A stretch of DNA of 64,000 nt from CAIQJJ01 sp049325275 (GTDB taxonomy: Bacteria > Chloroflexota > Anaerolineae > Anaerolineales > UBA4823): contig JBMOLU010000090.1 of NCBI GenBank assembly GCA_049325275.1, positions 62,001 through 126,000 on the forward strand. Reading direction: 5' to 3'. Positions 60,653-64,000 of the stretch are shown piece after piece (positions within the stretch are counted from its first letter, which is position 1; each line of letters opens with the position of its first letter). A program made the translations under genes and the position numbers. The notes beneath the pieces are model-generated. The model saw nothing but the letters and a program-made list of their open reading frames with translations. It was not told the origin of the DNA and made no database searches.

Positions 60653-61426
60653 CTATTCAAAACGCAAATGTTTTACGGTCAAGCCGCTGTGGATTAACTG
60701 GCCCAACGAATCGATGCCGATACGCAGGTGCATTTCCACGAACTCTTGGGTCACCTTGCGGTCACTTTCAGCGGTTTTGACACCCTCCGGCGTCATGGGC
60801 TGGTCAGAGACCAGCAGCAAAGCACCGGTAGGGATTTGATTGTAGAAACCGGTCGTGAAAAGCGTGGCGGTTTCCATGTCGATCGCCATGCAACGCAAAC
60901 GGCGCAAGTATAACTTGAAATCTTCATCGTGTTCCCAAACACGGCGGTTGGTGGTGTAAACCGTACCGGTCCAGTAATCGCGGCAGTACTCCCGAATGGT
61001 GGTTGAGATTGCCTTTTGCAGGTTGAAGGCAGGCAACGCCGGCACTTCTGGCGGAAAGTAGTCGTTGGATGTACCTTCACCGCGAATGGCAGCAATCGGC
61101 AGGATCAAGTCGCCCAGTTCATTCTTGCGCTTCAGACCGCCGCACTTTCCCAGGAAGAGGCAGGCTTTGGGCTGGATGCTGCCCAACAAATCCATCACGG
61201 TGGCTGCGTTGGCGCTGCCCATGCCGAAATTGATCATCGTGATCCCGTTGGCGGTGGCGCTGGGCATGGCTTTGTCCCGCCCATCGACGGGAACGTTGTG
61301 CCAGTCAGCGAAAAGTTCTACGTAACGGTTGAAGTTGACCAACAAAATGTATTGCGCAAACGCATCCAGCGGCACACCCGTATAGCGCGGCAGCCAGTTG
61401 GCGACGATTTCATCTTTCGTTTTCAT
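60653..61426 (-). CDS. AMP nucleosidase, short form
   Basis: A 257-residue nucleosidase that splits AMP into adenine and ribose-5-phosphate. It shows the strongly conserved patterns DEIVANWLPRYTGVPLDAF, FLGKCGGLKRKNELGDLILP, GEGTSNDYFPPEVPALP, TTNRRVWEHDEDFK and MAIDMETATLF. The large regulatory N-terminal domain of the Escherichia coli enzyme is missing; this is the catalytic-only form best known from Bacteroidetes, and it agrees closely with them. Its start lies within the last 17 bp of the SpoIIE phosphatase gene. Confidence 0.88.
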   Translation of the reverse strand: MKTKDEIVANWLPRYTGVPLDAFAQYILLVNFNRYVELFADWHNVPVDGRDKAMPSATANGITMINFGMGSANAATVMDLLGSIQPKACLFLGKCGGLKRKNELGDLILPIAAIRGEGTSNDYFPPEVPALPAFNLQKAISTTIREYCRDYWTGTVYTTNRRVWEHDEDFKLYLRRLRCMAIDMETATLFTTGFYNQIPTGALLLVSDQPMTPEGVKTAESDRKVTQEFVEMHLRIGIDSLGQLIHSGLTVKHLRFE

Positions 61427-63533
61427 TGGATTCAGCTTCCCGTTTCACCACGAGCAGGGTGATGTCATCGAACTGCGGTGCGTCGCCGGCAAAAGCGCGG
61501 ATGCTTTCTAAAACGGCTGCCCGCGTCGCTTCTGCCGAGAGACCGCAGCAGGTTCGCAGGACCGCGCACAGGCGCTCGATGCCGAACATCGCTTCGTGTG
61601 CGTCTCCGGCATCCGAGGCGCCGTCTGTATAAAGGAAAAGCAAGTCGCCAGGCGCGAAGGTCAGGCTGGCAAGCGGCCAACGCATGGCGCCGTCGATTCC
61701 CAAGGGTAACCTCGGCTTGTTCAGCATCATTAACTGCCCGTGCGCCCCGAGCAACCAGGGCGGATTGTGCCCGGCATTTACGTACGTCAGCAAACCTGTT
61801 TCAGGGTCGAGCACGCCGTAGAAGGCGGTTACGAACAGGCTTTCCCCGGCATCTTGCAAGATACGCTCGTTGGCCGCTTGGAAGACCATGTCGGGCTGTG
61901 TTTCGTACTGCATGGCAAACGTGCGGATCAGCGTCCGGCTGAGCGCCATATACAACGCCGGCCCGACGCCCTTGTCAGCGACGTCGGCGATCACGAGTCC
62001 GAGCTTGCCAGATGGCAACGCGATCACGTCGTAAAAATCACCCGCCATCTGGCGCGCCGGTTCAAGGCTTGCTGTAAGCTGCCAACCGGCCACCTGCGGC
62101 AAAGCGGCCGGCAGAAAACCGTTTTGAATGCGGCGGGCAAATGCCAGTTCGCTTTGGGTTTTTTGATGGGCCAGGAGGCGCCGGTATACGTCCACCTGGT
62201 GTAACGCCGAGGACACCTGGGCGGCTAGGGCCTGCACCGTCGGTAGCAGGAGAAGGAGAGAACGCCTGCTGCGCGTTTCATTGAGGGTGACCAGTTCGAG
62301 GTACACACCACCGAGCACCTGGTCGCTTTCTACGGCCAGGATCGGAGCGATCACCATAGGGCGGTGCTGCACGCGGCCGGCCGGCCCGCCGCGCCAGGGT
62401 AACACATCCTTGTCGGTTAAAACACAAGCCTGAGCGTTGGCTGCCAACCATTTGCGGGTGGCGTCGATCTCGCCGGTATCCCAACTCTGTGGCTGCTTGA
62501 GCAGCCAACGGCCCGGTTCGATCCAGATAGCCATGCGGGCATACGTAAACATGGCTGCGGCATACTCGGTCAGCAGTTCAGGAAGGTTGTCGTTATCGGG
62601 CGGCGCGTTGAGGATGGCCCGGCCGAGAATTTCCAACTTTTCGAGCTGCACGGTCTGGCTGCGGCTGTCTTCCATCGCCTGGCTCATACGATGGGCCAAC
62701 CAGGACATCAATACGACTGCCAGGGCAAACATCAAATAGATGGGCGGACCATACACGACGTACATGGCGGCCAAGGGCGCCGCAAACAGGTTGGAAACCA
62801 GCGGGATCAACAACCCAAACGCAAGCAGCCGGATAATGGTGATCAGCAAGCGCGGTGGAAGGGCATGACGGATTTTCCACAGGGTGTAACCCAGGTAGCC
62901 CGTCCACAACAGGAGGTTTTCGAGGAAAAACTGAACCCCCACCGTCCCGGCGCCCAAGAGAAAACCGCCAAGGGTTAAATCGGCCAGAGGGAACGTGCCG
63001 CCCCAGGAACGGTACGCCGCCAGGGCAAGCAAAGGAAACAAGCTGGACCCCGTAACGCTGAAAAAAAACGTCCGCAACGGCACCCAACGCCGGCCCGACG
63101 TATTGGCCCGCCGTAAGGCGACAAGCAGCCTGGCAGCACTGATCGACAAGTCAAGCCACAAGATGGTCGGACCAAACAGGAAAGTGGCCGACCAGCGAAT
63201 AACGCCTTCGAGGCTGCTGGCGGCATTCCCATACGTGCCGCCGCCATGGGCGCCCAAGTCGGTGACGATATAAAAACGCCAACGACTGAGCAATATGCTG
63301 AGAACGGCTACCAGGAAGAACATCGGCCACTGGCGCAGGACAAGCGCCCAATCGCTGACGAGCAGCAACCACATTACGCCGGCCAACGATAGCGGCAGCG
63401 TGAGCAGCACACCAATCACATCCGTGACCAGCGCCATGCGTTCTTCGCCCTGGAAGGCAGCGACTTCCGGGCGAAACTTGTACGCCAGGTGGGCGAAGAA
63501 ATCAAGCGGTTCAGAAGTTTCAATTTCAGCCAT
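61410..63533 (-). CDS. membrane SpoIIE-type PP2C phosphatase with GAF domain
   Basis: A 707-residue protein. The N-terminal 280 residues contain about seven membrane helices. A linker helix and a GAF-like domain (about 310-450) follow, and then a short coiled coil into the PP2C phosphatase domain (about 480-700). The metal motifs are ARQMAGDFYDVI, LVIADVADKGVGPALYMAL, LFLYTDGASDA and PQFDDITLLVV. It should dephosphorylate an anti-sigma-factor antagonist in a partner-switching system; no STAS or RsbW-type gene is adjacent. ATG at 63533 is near a TACAAT box at 63545-63550. Confidence 0.87.
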   Translation of the reverse strand: MAEIETSEPLDFFAHLAYKFRPEVAAFQGEERMALVTDVIGVLLTLPLSLAGVMWLLLVSDWALVLRQWPMFFLVAVLSILLSRWRFYIVTDLGAHGGGTYGNAASSLEGVIRWSATFLFGPTILWLDLSISAARLLVALRRANTSGRRWVPLRTFFFSVTGSSLFPLLALAAYRSWGGTFPLADLTLGGFLLGAGTVGVQFFLENLLLWTGYLGYTLWKIRHALPPRLLITIIRLLAFGLLIPLVSNLFAAPLAAMYVVYGPPIYLMFALAVVLMSWLAHRMSQAMEDSRSQTVQLEKLEILGRAILNAPPDNDNLPELLTEYAAAMFTYARMAIWIEPGRWLLKQPQSWDTGEIDATRKWLAANAQACVLTDKDVLPWRGGPAGRVQHRPMVIAPILAVESDQVLGGVYLELVTLNETRSRRSLLLLLPTVQALAAQVSSALHQVDVYRRLLAHQKTQSELAFARRIQNGFLPAALPQVAGWQLTASLEPARQMAGDFYDVIALPSGKLGLVIADVADKGVGPALYMALSRTLIRTFAMQYETQPDMVFQAANERILQDAGESLFVTAFYGVLDPETGLLTYVNAGHNPPWLLGAHGQLMMLNKPRLPLGIDGAMRWPLASLTFAPGDLLFLYTDGASDAGDAHEAMFGIERLCAVLRTCCGLSAEATRAAVLESIRAFAGDAPQFDDITLLVVKREAESNENER

Positions 63534-63544
63534 AAACACCGCCA

Positions 63545-63550
63545 ATTGTA
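63545..63550 (-). promoter_or_regulatory. -10 box of the SpoIIE phosphatase gene
   Basis: TACAAT on the minus strand, ending 11 bp before the ATG at 63533. The -35 is poor. The message would have almost no leader. Confidence 0.4.
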
Positions 63551-63678
63551 CCCTGAACCTTTCCGAACCTGCATAAAGCGCAGCGGGCCGAGCGTTCACG
63601 TCGAAAGAGAAGATGTACCAGAAAACGATCTTTTGGTAGGATTCATCCTGTAGCCGCCCTCATATCCCGGAGTGTGTT

Positions 63679-64000
63679 ATGAAAACACAGGTTTTGTCTG
63701 TCCTCCGCCCTCCTGTTTTCGACGACGAGGATCGGACACGTGCAGCAAGCGTTTTGCACGTCATCCTTCTTACCCTGTTCGTGGTTTTCGCTGCCCTGGT
63801 GCCGTTTACCGATCACCCACGAACGGTGTTCGTTACCGCCGCAATGTCAGCCTTGTTCCTGGCCCTGTGGGCCATCATGCGCCGCGGCTACGTGCAAAGG
63901 GCCAGTTGGGGTTTAATGGGCATTCTCATAACGGGAATCACGCTGATCATCTATTTCAACGGCAGCATCCGCATTCCTGCAGCCAGCGGCTTCGTGGCCT
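63679..64000 (+). CDS. membrane protein, probable sensor histidine kinase N-terminus (partial)
   Basis: The frame begins MKTQVLSVLRPPVFDDEDRT and runs off the right edge after 107 codons. It has at least three membrane helices: VLHVILLTLFVVFAALVPF, TVFVTAAMSALFLALWAIM and WGLMGILITGITLIIYFNG. The charged start DDEDRTR, the pattern RRGYVQRASW and NGSIRIPAASG match the N-terminal sensor part of membrane histidine kinases common in Chloroflexi. The kinase part lies outside the window, so the class is inferred only. GGAG lies 7 bp before the ATG. Confidence 0.6.
   Translation, partial: MKTQVLSVLRPPVFDDEDRTRAASVLHVILLTLFVVFAALVPFTDHPRTVFVTAAMSALFLALWAIMRRGYVQRASWGLMGILITGITLIIYFNGSIRIPAASGFVA

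Noticed and set aside
1..64000. CRISPR array, rRNA operon or prophage
   Set aside because: No regularly spaced repeats, rRNA signatures or phage structural genes were seen.

Overview
The window looks like chromosomal DNA from a Chloroflexi bacterium of the Anaerolineae type, probably warm-growing. This is inferred from gene content only. The secreted proteins have long Thr-Pro linkers, a secreted xylanase ends in a 'YLP' tail of the kind common in that group, genes for tRNA U54 2-thiolation (ttuB-ttuA) and a two-domain protein disulfide oxidoreductase point to thermophily, and the phosphofructokinase has the pyrophosphate-type signature. Genes are dense on both strands. I see no rRNA, CRISPR array, phage or intact insertion sequence.

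Layout. 0-1 kb: three minus-strand tRNAs (Phe, Gly, Cys) with terminators. 1-3.4 kb: an RNA m5U methyltransferase, a small F420/flavin-type protein and a LuxR-type response regulator. 3.4-5.1 kb: a minus-strand thiol-redox group made of a broken rhodanese, OsmC, a disulfide oxidoreductase split by an in-frame TGA exactly at an active-site cysteine, and a tiny zinc ribbon. 5.1-9 kb: a complete panB-panE-panC-panD-coaX operon for pantothenate and the first step of CoA synthesis. 9-18 kb: a large c-di-GMP enzyme, YtxH protein, uvrB, a PHP phosphoesterase, secG and an oligopeptide-type binding protein. 18-24.5 kb: a 1180-residue secreted GH10 xylanase with promoter, LacI-type operator and leader hairpin, then a lysine 2,3-aminomutase and a lipoprotein. 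24.6-29.6 kb: a minus-strand run with a nitrilase-like amidase, nadE, a MobA-like nucleotidyltransferase, a PAP2 phosphatase and unknowns. 29.6-32.4 kb: a Zn/Mn-type ABC transporter and a LysM protein. 32.7-37.7 kb: flippase-like membrane protein, FAD oxidoreductase, PPi-type phosphofructokinase, tRNA-Val and a PurM-like protein. 37.7-43 kb: membrane protein, GH1 beta-glycosidase, queuosine-precursor transporter, an intergenic zone of repeats and gene debris, and ttuBA. 43-47.6 kb: a three-gene MacAB-like exporter. 47.7-52.8 kb: GT39 glycosyltransferase, thioredoxin, alanine racemase, ECF sigma and anti-sigma factor. 52.9-63.5 kb: bactofilin, fabI, acyl-CoA dehydrogenase with etfA/etfB, DNA glycosylase, phosphoesterase, Eis-like acetyltransferase, AMP nucleosidase and a membrane SpoIIE phosphatase. 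A probable sensor kinase runs off the right edge.

The most unusual element is the disulfide oxidoreductase at 4201-4866. Its reading frame is broken only by a TGA at the first residue of the C-terminal CPYC site, and a hairpin with bacterial SECIS-like geometry follows directly. It is best read as a candidate selenoprotein with a U-P-Y-C centre. Other points of interest are a possible attenuator plus LacI operator ahead of the xylanase, a set of promoters that predict leaderless mRNAs, inverted repeat copies around the queuosine transporter, and a tRNA promoter that sits inside the terminator hairpin of the upstream gene.
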